A DNA stretch of 42,682 nucleotides, taken from NCBI GenBank assembly GCA_003153575.1, contig PLZW01000031.1, forward strand, positions 1 to 42,682, given 5' to 3'. Positions 26,941 to 35,183 of the stretch are shown in pieces. The translations under genes and the position numbers were made by a program. Source of the stretch: Acidimicrobiaceae bacterium (lineage in GTDB: Bacteria > Actinomycetota > Acidimicrobiia > Acidimicrobiales > RAAP-2). Every line of letters starts with the position of its first letter. Within the stretch, counting starts at the first letter, position 1. The notes beneath the pieces are model-generated. The model made no database searches. It had not been told where the DNA came from and saw nothing but the letters and a program-made list of their open reading frames with translations.

Positions 26941-27644
26941 GACGCCACTCCGGAGCGCTCGGCGGCGGCGGCCCGGAGGATGTCGGACACCGCCCCGAGC
27001 GGGTCGGCACGATGGAAGACGGCCGAACCGGCCACGAACACGTTTGCGCCGGCCCGGGTGACATCGACCACGGTGTGCTCGTCGATCCCGCCGTCGACCT
27101 CGACGTCGAGGGTGAGACCGGAGGCATCGGCCGCCGCCCGTACCTGTGCGATTTTCGGGAGGACCTCGGCCATGAACGACTGGCCGCCGAAGCCGGGGAA
27201 GACGGTCATGCACAGGACCAGGTCCACGAGCGGGAGGAAGGGCTCCAGCGCCTCGAACGGTGTGTCGGGATTGGCGGCCAGACCCACCCGCAGTCCGAGG
27301 TCGCGCATCAGGGCGATGAGGGCCGCCGTCTCCCCCACTTCCACGTGCACCGTGCACCCGTCCGCCCCGGCGTCGCGGAACGGCTCCAGGTACCGGGCCG
27401 GTTCGGTGATCATCAGGTGGGTGTCGAAGAAGAGGTCGCTGTGGGCCCGCAGGGAGGCCACGACCGGGGGCCCGATGGTCAGGTTGGGGACGAAGTGACC
27501 GTCCATGACGTCGACGTGCAGCCAGTCGATCCCCGGCGTGACCCCGGCCACGGCGTCGGACAGGCTGCCGAAGTCGGCCGACAGGATCGACGGGACGACC
27601 CGCAGGGTGGGCACGTCGCTGGGGGCGGGGTCCACGGTGGCCAT
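26937..27644 (-). CDS. rpe: Ribulose-phosphate 3-epimerase
   Basis: A 235-residue TIM-barrel epimerase of the pentose phosphate pathway, interconverting ribulose-5-phosphate and xylulose-5-phosphate. It has VPSILSADFGSL, the metal-site HVDVMDGHFVPN, the FFDTHLMI segment and VEVDGGID near the C-terminus. The ATG at 27644 follows a TAGGAT box by 7 bases; AGGA within the same stretch could also act as a weak Shine-Dalgarno. Mycobacteria have rsmB between fmt and rpe; here only 55 bases separate them. Confidence 0.96.
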   Translation of the reverse strand: MATVDPAPSDVPTLRVVPSILSADFGSLSDAVAGVTPGIDWLHVDVMDGHFVPNLTIGPPVVASLRAHSDLFFDTHLMITEPARYLEPFRDAGADGCTVHVEVGETAALIALMRDLGLRVGLAANPDTPFEALEPFLPLVDLVLCMTVFPGFGGQSFMAEVLPKIAQVRAAADASGLTLDVEVDGGIDEHTVVDVTRAGANVFVAGSAVFHRADPLGAVSDILRAAAAERSGVAS

Positions 27645-27651
27645 CGCCCCG

Positions 27652-27657
27652 ATCCTA
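27652..27657 (-). promoter_or_regulatory. -10 box (TAGGAT) of the rpe-ribD segment
   Basis: TAGGAT on the minus strand ends 7 bases before the rpe ATG; TTGTCT (27673-27678) could be a -35 at a short spacing of 15. It would allow rpe-rib expression separate from fmt, with a leaderless mRNA. Confidence 0.4.
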
Positions 27658-27699
27658 CCGGTGGCCCGCCACAGACAACGGGGGCGGTCCGACGGACCG

Positions 27700-28587
27700 T
27701 CAGGAGCCGAGGCGGTCGTCGGGTCCCGGATGCACGCCGTGGAGCCAGTCGACGGCGTCCATGGGTCGCTTGCCCTCGGGCTGGACCGTCCGCAGCGCCA
27801 TGCGGGTCCCGTCGCCGGCGCCCACTTCGGCCCCCCGGAGCTGACCCGGAGCCAGGGGACCATCCGCCGGAGCGTCGACGGGCGGCCCGGCGCCCAGCAC
27901 ACGGACCCGCTTGCCCCGGAACGTCGTCCACGCCCGGCCCAGGCGAACCAGCCGCCGCAGTTGGATGGCCGGCCGGGCGAAGTCGAGCTCGAGCTCCGCC
28001 GCCGCCACCTTGTCGGCGTAGCTCGGATTGCCGGCTTGGTCGCGGGGCACCGGCAGGCCCGCCAGGCCCCCGGACAGATGCTCCTCCAACATGCGACAGC
28101 CGATGTCCACCAGCCGGGCCCGTAGTTCTTCGGCTGACTCCTCGGGCTCGACGGTCGTGGCCACCTCGGCGTAGACGGGACCGGTGTCGAGGCCGGCCTC
28201 CACCGCCATCAGGCAGACCCCTGTCTCGGCGTCGCCTTCCAGGATGGCCCGCTCGACGGGTGCGGCCCCCCGCCATCGGGGCAGGAGCGAGAAGTGGAGG
28301 TTGACCATGGGGAGGCGCTCGAGCACAGCCATCGGGATGATCCGCCCGTAAGCGACGACCACGCCCAGTTCGGCGCCCACGGCGGTGGCTTCGGCCAGGT
28401 CGTCGGTGACGGGCAGGCCGAGGCCGAGGGCGGCCGCCTTGACCGGGCTCGGGGCCTCGGCACTCCCCCGACCACGACGCTTGTCGGGCCGCGACACCAC
28501 CAGAGCGACGTCGTGACCGGCGGCCACCAAGGCGTGCAGCGGGGGAACGGCGGCCTCGGGGGTGCCGAGGAAGACCAGGCGGGCCAT
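27700..28587 (-). CDS. fmt: Methionyl-tRNA formyltransferase
   Basis: A 295-residue enzyme that formylates initiator Met-tRNA. It has the N-terminal VFLGTPEAAVPPL, the formyl-THF site MVNLHFSLLPRWRGAAPVE and the conserved ETGV segment (DAETGVCLM). The C-terminal OB-like tRNA-binding domain is present. def lies just upstream in the operon, the usual pairing. The ATG follows a TAGCGT box (28596-28601) by 8 bases and has no Shine-Dalgarno, so it may have its own near-leaderless start. Confidence 0.96.
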   Translation of the reverse strand: MARLVFLGTPEAAVPPLHALVAAGHDVALVVSRPDKRRGRGSAEAPSPVKAAALGLGLPVTDDLAEATAVGAELGVVVAYGRIIPMAVLERLPMVNLHFSLLPRWRGAAPVERAILEGDAETGVCLMAVEAGLDTGPVYAEVATTVEPEESAEELRARLVDIGCRMLEEHLSGGLAGLPVPRDQAGNPSYADKVAAAELELDFARPAIQLRRLVRLGRAWTTFRGKRVRVLGAGPPVDAPADGPLAPGQLRGAEVGAGDGTRMALRTVQPEGKRPMDAVDWLHGVHPGPDDRLGS

Positions 28588-28624
28588 GGGATGCGACGCT
28601 ACTGGCCCCGCCAGAAGGGGAGGC

Positions 28625-29167
28625 TCAGACGGTGCGGTCGTTGCCGGCCGAAACGAGCTTGGCCTCCAGGTCCGACGTGTCGAGGCCCATGGCCCGGTCG
28701 CGGAGTACCCGGAGCGCCTGCTTGCGCATGTCGTCGTCCAACCGCTCGACCATGAGCACGCCGTCGAGGTGGTCGACCTCGTGTTGGAACATCCGCCCCA
28801 AGAAGTCGTCGGCCTCGATGGTGAGCTCGTTGCCGTCGAGGTCGTACCCCTTCAGCAGCACCGTCTCGGGGCGCACGATGCCGATCCGCAGCCCGGGGAT
28901 CGACAGGCAGGCCTCGTCGAAGTAGAACTCGCCGCTGGACTCGACGATCTCGGGGTTGATGATGGCCTTCGGGTCGTCGTCGACGTCGTAGACGAAGAGC
29001 CGTCGCTGCACGCCGACCTGGGGGGCGGCGAGGCCGGCGCCGACCGCCTCGTACATGGTCTCCACCATGTCGTCGACCAGCTTGACCAGGGCCCCGTCGA
29101 CGTTCTCGACCGGCTTGGCCACCTGGCGAAGCACAGGGTCGCCGTAGGTGCGCACTGCGTAGGACAT
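28625..29167 (-). CDS. def: Peptide deformylase
   Basis: A 180-residue metalloenzyme removing the formyl group from new proteins. Motif I is GAGLAAPQVG. Motif II reads EACLS with metal ligand Cys87, where most deformylases have EGCLS. Motif III is QHEVDHLDG with His129, catalytic Glu130 and His133. The Gly-to-Ala change next to the metal ligand is conservative. The ATG is 6 bases after a TAGACT box. It lies between priA and fmt. Confidence 0.96.
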   Translation of the reverse strand: MSYAVRTYGDPVLRQVAKPVENVDGALVKLVDDMVETMYEAVGAGLAAPQVGVQRRLFVYDVDDDPKAIINPEIVESSGEFYFDEACLSIPGLRIGIVRPETVLLKGYDLDGNELTIEADDFLGRMFQHEVDHLDGVLMVERLDDDMRKQALRVLRDRAMGLDTSDLEAKLVSAGNDRTV

Positions 29168-29173
29168 GCCCCC

Positions 29174-29179
29174 AGTCTA
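29174..29179 (-). promoter_or_regulatory. -10 box (TAGACT) of def
   Basis: The same hexamer and 6-base distance to ATG as at argC. The intervening bases are G-rich but not a proper Shine-Dalgarno. No good -35 is visible. Confidence 0.42.
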
Positions 29180-29205
29180 CGGCAGCGACGCAGTTCCCGG
29201 CCCCG

Positions 29206-31011
29206 TCAGACGTCGGTCGGGTCGACCTCGACCCGCAGCCGCCCGGCGGGACGGTCCACCGCCGCCAGGCCGTCGGACAGCACCGCATGGTCGTCGGCCC
29301 GCACGACGTAGCGGTCGCCGCCCACTGCCGACACCTCCAGGGCTCCTCCGGTGGCCAACAGGTCCGCGTAGGCCGGTGCGCCCGGACCCTTTAGGAGGGC
29401 CAGTGCACCGAACGGCGGCAAGCCCAGTTGGCGGCGGACCGGTCGCTCGGCGTCGGCCAGGATCCCGGGGTCGCCTCGCACCGCCGCGCCCAGCGCCTCG
29501 TGGTCGGGTACCCGCGTCTGGACCAGTAGCCGGCCCGCGCCGCCGCGGCTACCGACGAGGCGGGCGGCCCGGGCCAGCAGGGCCAGTGCCTCCTCCCCCG
29601 CGCCGAAACGCGGGGCCAGGAGATGCTGGTCGAACTCGAGGAACACGACGAGGCCGGCCCGATCGACCCGGTGGAGGGCCGCCTCGGTCCCGACCACCAG
29701 ACGCGCCCCGTCGAGAGCCTCGGCGGGTCCCGTGTCGGCCGTCAGCTCGACGGCCGGCGTAGCCAACAGGGCCGCCAGCTCCTCGGTGGCCCGGGCCACC
29801 CCGATGCGGAGTGACTTGAGCTTGGTCGAGTCGCACGCCGCGCACACCGCCGGACGGACCTCGCCACACCGACCGCAGACCAGCCCACCCCCGGCCTCGG
29901 CCTGGGCCACGGCGCCGCCGCACCGGGTGCAGCGGGCCAGTTCGCCGCAGTTGCGGCAGGCCAACACCCGGATGCGACCCTTCCGGTTGAGCACGCACAC
30001 CACCCGACCGTCGGGCCGGGCCAGCTCGGCTCTGGCCGCGATGGCCAGGCGCTCGGAGAACAGTCCGGTCCGCGGGTCGTCGTCGGTGCGATCGACCACC
30101 TCCACCACCGGCCAACCCCGGCGTTCGAGGGCCCGCTCGGTGACGACCAGCCGGCGGCCCTCGGTGAGCACCAGTGGCGGGCAGGGCGTGACCAGCACCA
30201 CCGGTGCCCCGTCCCTCCGGCCCCGCTCGACCACCACGTCGACGGCCGACCACGTGGGCGAGCGTTCCTCACGGTGGGCCTCGTCGTGGGCGTCCAGCAC
30301 CACCGCGGCCGTGACGCGTTCCACGGGACCCCACGCGGCGGCCCGCGTACCCACCGTCACGCACCCTCCCCGTCGGGCGGCGGCCCAGTCGTCAGGCAGG
30401 AGGGCGACGGGTACGCCGGCGGCGCGCAGCCGGGTGGCCAGGTGCTCGGCCCGGACGCGTGACGCCGTCACCACCAGTACGCCGTCGGCACCGATGCGGT
30501 GGACGATCTCGAGGACCACCAGGCTCGAGTCGAGGACGGGGGCCAGGCGCACGACCGACGGGCCGCCACCGTCGAGGACCTCGTCCACCAGAGCCACCGA
30601 CCCACCGCCGGGCGAGTCGATGGGGACGGCCTCTATGGGCAGCGGTGGGCCGAGGGTGCGCACGACCCGCGACGGCGAGGCCGTCCCGAGGAACGACGAG
30701 ACGGGACCGGCCCACCGCCACGCCGCCCATTCGGCGACCGCCACCAGCGATGGCGGGGGGCCGAGGCCACTCGAGGCGGCCAGGTCGACCGGGTGGACGC
30801 CGGGGTCGGGCGTCACGTCGTCCTCCACCACCCAGGCGCCCACGCGCCGGCCGTGCAGGGGCACCCGGACGCGGCTTCCCACGGTGACGATCCCGGCCAG
30901 GGCGGGCGGCACCGAATAGTCAAAACGCCGATGGATGGCCGGGACGTCGGGGACGACCCGCACGATGCGGGGACGGTCCCCTCCCGTCATGCCACCCCCG
31001 CCGGCGGCCAT
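29206..31011 (-). CDS. priA: PriA-like primosomal protein, ATPase-deficient actinobacterial form
   Basis: A 601-residue homologue of the replication-restart factor PriA. The N-terminal 3'-DNA-binding domain (FDYSVPPAL...VGSRVRVPLHGRRVGAWVV) is kept. The zinc region has the paired cysteines CRNCGELARCTRC and CGRCGEVRPAVCAAC. In the helicase core I see no Walker A (GxGKT), and the DEAH box is replaced by a DAHDEAH-like stretch, so ATP-driven unwinding is unlikely. Such degenerate PriA proteins are known in actinobacteria. The ATG at 31011 (or 30990) is 19 bases from the metK stop. The protein probably acts as a DNA-binding scaffold. Confidence 0.9.
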   Translation of the reverse strand: MAAGGGGMTGGDRPRIVRVVPDVPAIHRRFDYSVPPALAGIVTVGSRVRVPLHGRRVGAWVVEDDVTPDPGVHPVDLAASSGLGPPPSLVAVAEWAAWRWAGPVSSFLGTASPSRVVRTLGPPLPIEAVPIDSPGGGSVALVDEVLDGGGPSVVRLAPVLDSSLVVLEIVHRIGADGVLVVTASRVRAEHLATRLRAAGVPVALLPDDWAAARRGGCVTVGTRAAAWGPVERVTAAVVLDAHDEAHREERSPTWSAVDVVVERGRRDGAPVVLVTPCPPLVLTEGRRLVVTERALERRGWPVVEVVDRTDDDPRTGLFSERLAIAARAELARPDGRVVCVLNRKGRIRVLACRNCGELARCTRCGGAVAQAEAGGGLVCGRCGEVRPAVCAACDSTKLKSLRIGVARATEELAALLATPAVELTADTGPAEALDGARLVVGTEAALHRVDRAGLVVFLEFDQHLLAPRFGAGEEALALLARAARLVGSRGGAGRLLVQTRVPDHEALGAAVRGDPGILADAERPVRRQLGLPPFGALALLKGPGAPAYADLLATGGALEVSAVGGDRYVVRADDHAVLSDGLAAVDRPAGRLRVEVDPTDV

Positions 31012-31030
31012 CGACGGGTCGGGCGCACCT

Positions 31031-32227
31031 TCAGAGGCCGAGCGCCTGCTTCAGGTCGTCGGCCCGCGAGGTGTCCTCCCACGTGAAGTCCTTGTCGGAC
31101 CGGCCGAAGTGTCCGTACGCGGCGGTCTTGCGGTAGATCGGGCGTTTGAGGTCGAGGTCCCGCACGATGGCTGCCGGCCGGAGGTCGAACACCTCGTCCA
31201 CCGCCTTGTTGATGGCGTCCGGGTCGGCCTTTTCGGTCCCGAAGGTCTCCACCAGCACCGACACCGGGCGGGCGACGCCGATGGCGTAGGCCACCTGCAC
31301 CTCGCAGCGGCTGGCCGCGCCGGCGGCCACCAGGTTCTTGGCCACCCAACGGGCGGCGTAGGCGGCGGAGCGGTCGACCTTGGAAGGGTCCTTGCCCGAG
31401 AAGGCGCCGCCGCCGTGACGGGCCATGCCACCGTACGTGTCGACGATGATCTTGCGCCCGGTCAGACCGGTGTCGGCGTGGGGTCCGCCCAGCTCGAAGA
31501 CACCGGTGGGATTGGCCAGGACCCGGAGGTTCGAGTGGTCGAGCTCCGGGGGCAGCAACGGGTCGATGACGTTGGTCCGCAGATCCGGGAGCAGCAGTGT
31601 CTCGAGGTCGATGCCCGGGTCGTGCTGGGTGGAGATGAGCACCGTCTCGAGGGCGACCGGGCGGCCGTCCTCGTAGGTCACCGAGACCTGGGTCTTGCCG
31701 TCCGGGCGGAGGTAGGGCAGGGTGCCGACCCGGCGCACCTGGGCCAGGCGCTGCGCCAACCGGTGGGCCAGCCAGATGGGGAGGGGCATCAGATCGGGCG
31801 TCTCGTCGCAGGCGTAGCCGAACATCATCCCCTGGTCGCCGGCACCCTGGGAGTTCAGCTGGTCCTCGCCGCCGGTGCCGGCCCGGACCTCGAACGCCTT
31901 GTCGACGCCCTGGCCGATGTTGGTCGACTGCTCGTCGAGCGAGACGATGACGCCGCAGGTGTTGCCGTCGATGCCGTACGCGTCGTCGTTGTACCCGATG
32001 TCGAGCACGGTCTGGCGGACGAGCTTGGGGATGTCGACGTACGTCGTGGTGGTGATCTCACCGGCGACGAGCACCAGCCCGGTGGTCAACAAGGTCTCGC
32101 AGGCCACCCGGCTGTCGGGATCGTCGGCCAGCAGTGCGTCCAGGACCGAGTCCGAGATCTGATCGGCCATCTTGTCGGGGTGCCCTTCGGTCACGGACTC
32201 CGAAGTGAAGGTATATCGGCTGCTCAC
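31031..32227 (-). CDS. metK: S-adenosylmethionine synthetase
   Basis: A 398-residue enzyme making SAM from methionine and ATP. It has [17 protein letters not shown], the adenine-site [12 protein letters not shown] and the P-loop-like [22 protein letters not shown] 32227 is preferred because GGA lies 7 bases upstream; the ATG at 32239 is immediately adjacent to AGAGG, too close. The 175-base upstream gap contains a hairpin but no recognisable SAM riboswitch. Confidence 0.97.
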   Translation of the reverse strand: MSSRYTFTSESVTEGHPDKMADQISDSVLDALLADDPDSRVACETLLTTGLVLVAGEITTTTYVDIPKLVRQTVLDIGYNDDAYGIDGNTCGVIVSLDEQSTNIGQGVDKAFEVRAGTGGEDQLNSQGAGDQGMMFGYACDETPDLMPLPIWLAHRLAQRLAQVRRVGTLPYLRPDGKTQVSVTYEDGRPVALETVLISTQHDPGIDLETLLLPDLRTNVIDPLLPPELDHSNLRVLANPTGVFELGGPHADTGLTGRKIIVDTYGGMARHGGGAFSGKDPSKVDRSAAYAARWVAKNLVAAGAASRCEVQVAYAIGVARPVSVLVETFGTEKADPDAINKAVDEVFDLRPAAIVRDLDLKRPIYRKTAAYGHFGRSDKDFTWEDTSRADDLKQALGL

Positions 32228-32340
32228 GGCTCGTTCCATCCTCTGTGGTCTGGGCGTCGGGCACTCGTTCGGCGTCGACGGTCGGCGATCCTGGTCATGC
32301 GGCGGCCCGGCACCCGGTGCTGCGGGCGGCGGGTGGGGCG

Positions 32341-32367
32341 GTGCCACCCCGGGGGTCCCCCGGGCAC
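32341..32367. terminator. GC-rich hairpin between coaBC and metK
   Basis: GTGCC (32341-32345) pairs with GGCAC (32363-32367), enclosing CCGGG-GGTCC-CCCGG. It lies about 36 bases past the coaBC stop. A TAGCGT box (32376-32381) precedes it on the minus strand, so the hairpin could be either a coaBC terminator or part of a metK leader. No U-tract follows. Confidence 0.35.
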
Positions 32368-32402
32368 GGCAGACCACGCTACCCGCGGTGCGGACACGGG
32401 CG

Positions 32403-33653
32403 CTACGCCCGGCGCGGGGCCAGGAGGGGGACGATGCAGTCGACCAGGGCGTCGGCCACCTCGGCCTTGGTGGCCAGCGGCACGTCGGTGATCGATCCGT
32501 CGGCCCCGAAGATGGTGACGGCGTTGGTGTCGTGGTCGAAACCCACCTGCGGGGCGGACACGTCGTTGGCCACCATGAGGTCGACGCCCTTGGCCACGAG
32601 CTTGGCCCGGGCCCGCTCGGGCAGGTCCTCCGTCTCGGCGGCGAACCCCACGAGCACCTGGCCGTTCCGACGCCGGCGGCCCAGCTCGGCCAAGATGTCG
32701 TTGGTGGCCTCGAGCACCAGGTCGGGGATGCCGTCCGCCTTGTGCAGCTTCGAGTCGACGGCCACCTTCGGCCGGAAGTCGGCGACGGCGGCGGCCATCA
32801 CCACGACGTCTACCTCCGTGGCCCGGGCCAGCACGGCCTCCTCCATCTCGGCGGCCGTCTCGACCTCGACGATCTGCACTCCCGCCGGGCGAGACCGACT
32901 GCTGGTGGTCACCAGGACCACCTCGGCGCCCCGACGCCCGGCGGCCTCGGCGACGGCGTGGCCCTGCTTGCCCGAGGAGCGGTTGGTGATGAACCGGACG
33001 GGGTCGATGGCCTCTCTGGTGCCACCGGCCGACACCAGCACCCGCACGCCGGCCAGGTCGCCGACACCGGTACCGTGGCCGCCTTCGAGCATCGCCAGCA
33101 CCGCGGCCACGATGGTGGCGGGCTCGGCCATGCGGCCCGCACCGGTGTCGCCACCGGCCAGACGTCCTTCCTCCGGGGGGACGACGGCCACCCCGCGGGC
33201 CTCGAGTCGGGCCAGGTTGGCGCGCACCGATGGGTGCTCCCACATCTCGGTGTGCATGGCCGGACAGACCACCACCGGGGCGGCGGTGGCGATCAGGGTG
33301 GTGGTCAGCAGGTCGTCAGCCAACCCCGCCGCATAGCGGGCCAGGAGGTCGGCGGTGGCCGGCGCCACCAGCACCAGGTCGGCGCGTTGGCCGAGGCGGG
33401 TGTGTGGGATGGGCGAGGCCTCGTCCCACACGGACGTCTGGGCGGGCTCGGACCCGAGGGCGTCGAAGGTGGCCCGGCCCACGAAGCGGGTGGCACGCTC
33501 GGTCAGCACCGGTGCGACGTGCACGCCGGCGTCGACGAGCCGCCGGCAGATCTCGACGGCCTTGTAGGCGGCGATGCCGGCCGATACGCCGAGCACGACG
33601 AAGGGGCGGTCTCCCTCGGGGCTGCGTGCCTCGTGCGGTGTCACCTCGGCCAC
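32403..33653 (-). CDS. coaBC: Bifunctional phosphopantothenoylcysteine decarboxylase/synthase
   Basis: A 416-residue coenzyme A biosynthesis enzyme. The N-terminal CoaC flavodoxin-like half has [17 protein letters not shown] and [11 protein letters not shown] (PAMN in many bacteria). The C-terminal CoaB half has [21 protein letters not shown], the nucleotide-binding signature, and a conserved FAAET segment. The start is GTG with GGAGG just upstream. It belongs to mihF-gmk-rpoZ-coaBC-metK, the mycobacterial order. Confidence 0.96.
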   Translation of the reverse strand: MAEVTPHEARSPEGDRPFVVLGVSAGIAAYKAVEICRRLVDAGVHVAPVLTERATRFVGRATFDALGSEPAQTSVWDEASPIPHTRLGQRADLVLVAPATADLLARYAAGLADDLLTTTLIATAAPVVVCPAMHTEMWEHPSVRANLARLEARGVAVVPPEEGRLAGGDTGAGRMAEPATIVAAVLAMLEGGHGTGVGDLAGVRVLVSAGGTREAIDPVRFITNRSSGKQGHAVAEAAGRRGAEVVLVTTSSRSRPAGVQIVEVETAAEMEEAVLARATEVDVVVMAAAVADFRPKVAVDSKLHKADGIPDLVLEATNDILAELGRRRRNGQVLVGFAAETEDLPERARAKLVAKGVDLMVANDVSAPQVGFDHDTNAVTIFGADGSITDVPLATKAEVADALVDCIVPLLAPRRA

Positions 33654-33702
33654 GGCCCTCCCCCCGGTCGTTGCAGCCCCGGCTCGGCGGCCGGGGCGCG
33701 GG

Positions 33703-34080
33703 TCACTCGGTGGTCTCGTCCTTCTCGGCGGCGATGGCCTCGGCCACGGCCTCCTCGACGGCCAACTCGACCGCGCCCTCGATGAGAGCCAGGGCCCCGG
33801 CCTCGGCGGCCTCGGCGGCGGCGATCTCCTCGGGGTCGGGTCGCGAGTACGTGGCCTTGCCCTCGGCCACCTCCTCGAAGGCGATCGACAACGGCTTGCC
33901 CGATGCGGAGGCGACCTGGGGCGGCACCACGACGCCGATGCCCTCGCCCAGCGAGTTGTAGTAGCTGTTCACCTGTCGGGCCCGACGGGAGGCCAGTGCC
34001 ACCAGGGTGAACTTGGAGTCGACCTTGTCGAGGAGGTCCTCGATAGGCGGGTCCATCAGGGTGGTCGGGTTCTGGGCCAT
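33703..34080 (-). CDS. rpoZ: RNA polymerase omega subunit
   Basis: A 125-residue protein. The first 70 residues match omega: MDPPIEDLLDKVDSKFTLV, ASRRARQVNSYYN and the PLSIAFEEVAEGK end. Omega helps assemble the beta' subunit. The C-terminal 50 residues are an Ala/Glu-rich helix not needed in the family. ATG 34080 has AAGGA 5 bases upstream; the GTG at 34083 is less likely. Confidence 0.94.
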   Translation of the reverse strand: MAQNPTTLMDPPIEDLLDKVDSKFTLVALASRRARQVNSYYNSLGEGIGVVVPPQVASASGKPLSIAFEEVAEGKATYSRPDPEEIAAAEAAEAGALALIEGAVELAVEEAVAEAIAAEKDETTE

Positions 34081-34147
34081 CACGATCCTTGCCGAATGTC
34101 GGGGGCGGGTTCCGGCGAGCGCGCCGGGCGGTGCGGTACGACCGGGC

Positions 34148-34729
34148 CTAGGAGGCTCCCGAGCGACGAAGATCCAGTATAGATGCCAGTTCGGCCGTGG
34201 CCTGCGCGATCGTGTCGTTGACCACCACGTAGTCGGCGATGGCCCGGCCCTCGCGTTCTTCTGCGGCCCCCTCGGCCAGACGCCGGACCACGTGGGCCTC
34301 GTCGTCCCCCCGGGTCCGGAGCCGGTCCGCCTGGATGTCCGGAGACGGGGGCAGCAGCAGGATCAGGGTGGCGTCGGGTCGCAGCGACCGGACCTGGCGG
34401 GCCCCCTGGAGATCAATCTCGAGGAGCACGTCACGGTCGGTGCCGGGGTCGGGTACCGGCGTGCCGTAGAGATTGCCGAGGTACTCGGCCCACTCGAAGA
34501 AGCCGCCGGCCGCCGCCTTGGCCTCGAACGCGGGACGGTCGACGAAGGCGTAGGCGTCGGCGGGTTCACCCTCCCGCTGCGGCCGGGTCGTCCACGAGCG
34601 GCTGAGCCACAGGCGCGGATCGGCAGCGGACAACCGGGAGGCGATGGTCCCCTTACCCGCTCCACCGGGGCCGAAGAGGACGAAGATGCGGGCGCCGTCG
34701 GCCGGCGCCGGCGGGGTCGCTCCGCTCAG
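34148..34729 (-). CDS. gmk: Guanylate kinase with an obligatory non-canonical (CTG) start
   Basis: Guanylate kinase phosphorylates GMP to GDP. The P-loop is FGPGGAGKGT (about residues 19-28), followed by the GMP-binding SRSWTTRP and VLLEIDLQGARQV. The first ATG/GTG/TTG-type codon in frame is a TTG at 34633, after the P-loop, which would give a dead enzyme. Upstream, the frame is open only back to a TGA about 27 bases before CTG 34729, with no canonical start anywhere in between. CTG 34727-34729 overlaps the mihF stop as CTGA and yields 193 residues, the usual length. I therefore assign CTG. Confidence 0.93.
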   Translation of the reverse strand: MSGATPPAPADGARIFVLFGPGGAGKGTIASRLSAADPRLWLSRSWTTRPQREGEPADAYAFVDRPAFEAKAAAGGFFEWAEYLGNLYGTPVPDPGTDRDVLLEIDLQGARQVRSLRPDATLILLLPPSPDIQADRLRTRGDDEAHVVRRLAEGAAEEREGRAIADYVVVNDTIAQATAELASILDLRRSGAS

Positions 34730-35043
34730 TGGGCGGTCTCCCGGAGAAGCGCCTCACGCTGGTTCGAGCCGAGGCCCTGGAGGCGCCGGCTCTCCGAGAT
34801 GCCCACCGTCTCCATGAGACGGCGAGCCTTGACCTTGCCCAGGCCGGGCAACGACTCGAGGACCGAGAGGACTTTCATCTTCCCGACGGTCTCGTTGCCT
34901 TCGGCCATGACGAGGAGTTCGCTGAGGTCGATCGAACCGAGCTTCAGCTTCTCTTTCACCTCGGCCCGCTCGCGGCGGACTCTGGCGGCCTTGGCCAGTG
35001 CGGCCTGGCGCTGTTCGGGCGTAAGTGCAGGCGGTTGCGGCAT
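34726..35043 (-). CDS. mihF: Integration host factor, actinobacterial type
   Basis: A 105-residue basic DNA-binding protein of the actinobacterial IHF family, unrelated to the HU-like IHF of proteobacteria. It has PALTPEQRQAALAKAARVR, the ERAEVKEKLK helix and the helix-hairpin-helix LESLPGLGKVKARRLME. It organises the nucleoid and is essential in mycobacteria. The ATG at 35043 follows a TATCGT box by 7 bases; longer frames upstream cross this promoter. gmk follows with a CTGA overlap. Confidence 0.95.
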   Translation of the reverse strand: MPQPPALTPEQRQAALAKAARVRRERAEVKEKLKLGSIDLSELLVMAEGNETVGKMKVLSVLESLPGLGKVKARRLMETVGISESRRLQGLGSNQREALLRETAH

Positions 35044-35050
35044 GGCGGGA

Positions 35051-35056
35051 ACGATA
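35051..35056 (-). promoter_or_regulatory. -10 box (TATCGT) of the mihF operon
   Basis: TATCGT ends 7 bases before the mihF ATG with no Shine-Dalgarno between, giving a leaderless layout. No clear -35 is seen. It probably drives mihF-gmk-rpoZ-coaBC. Confidence 0.48.
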
Positions 35057-35143
35057 GCGCCTCGACGGCAATCGGTCATGCGGAGTGTGTTCGGCACCGT
35101 CCGGACCACTGTGCCACGCCCCGGAACGGCGTCTCGGCGGACC

Positions 35144-35163
35144 GTCGCGGCAGGGGCCGCGAC
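35144..35163. promoter_or_regulatory. Perfect 8-bp inverted repeat before pxpA, candidate operator
   Basis: GTCGCGGC (35144-35151) and GCCGCGAC (35156-35163) are exact complements separated by 4 bases. They lie where the -35 of the presumed pxpA promoter would be (GATACT at 35172-35177, then 6 bases to GTG 35184). The placement suits a repressor site, though a GC-rich palindrome could arise by chance. Confidence 0.4.
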
Positions 35164-35183
35164 CCGTCGTCGATACTGGTGGT

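Noticed and set aside
32228..32402. Possible SAM riboswitch before metK
   Set aside because: Apart from one GC hairpin, I see none of the conserved SAM-I, SAM-II or SAM-IV sequence blocks.
34148..34729. gmk as a broken gene
   Set aside because: Apart from the missing canonical start, the whole reading frame including the P-loop is intact and of normal length, so a non-canonical start explains it better than decay.
34750..34790. tRNA T-loop-like GGTTCGAGCC in mihF
   Set aside because: It lies inside a conserved coding region and no cloverleaf can be drawn around it. No tRNA was found in the window.
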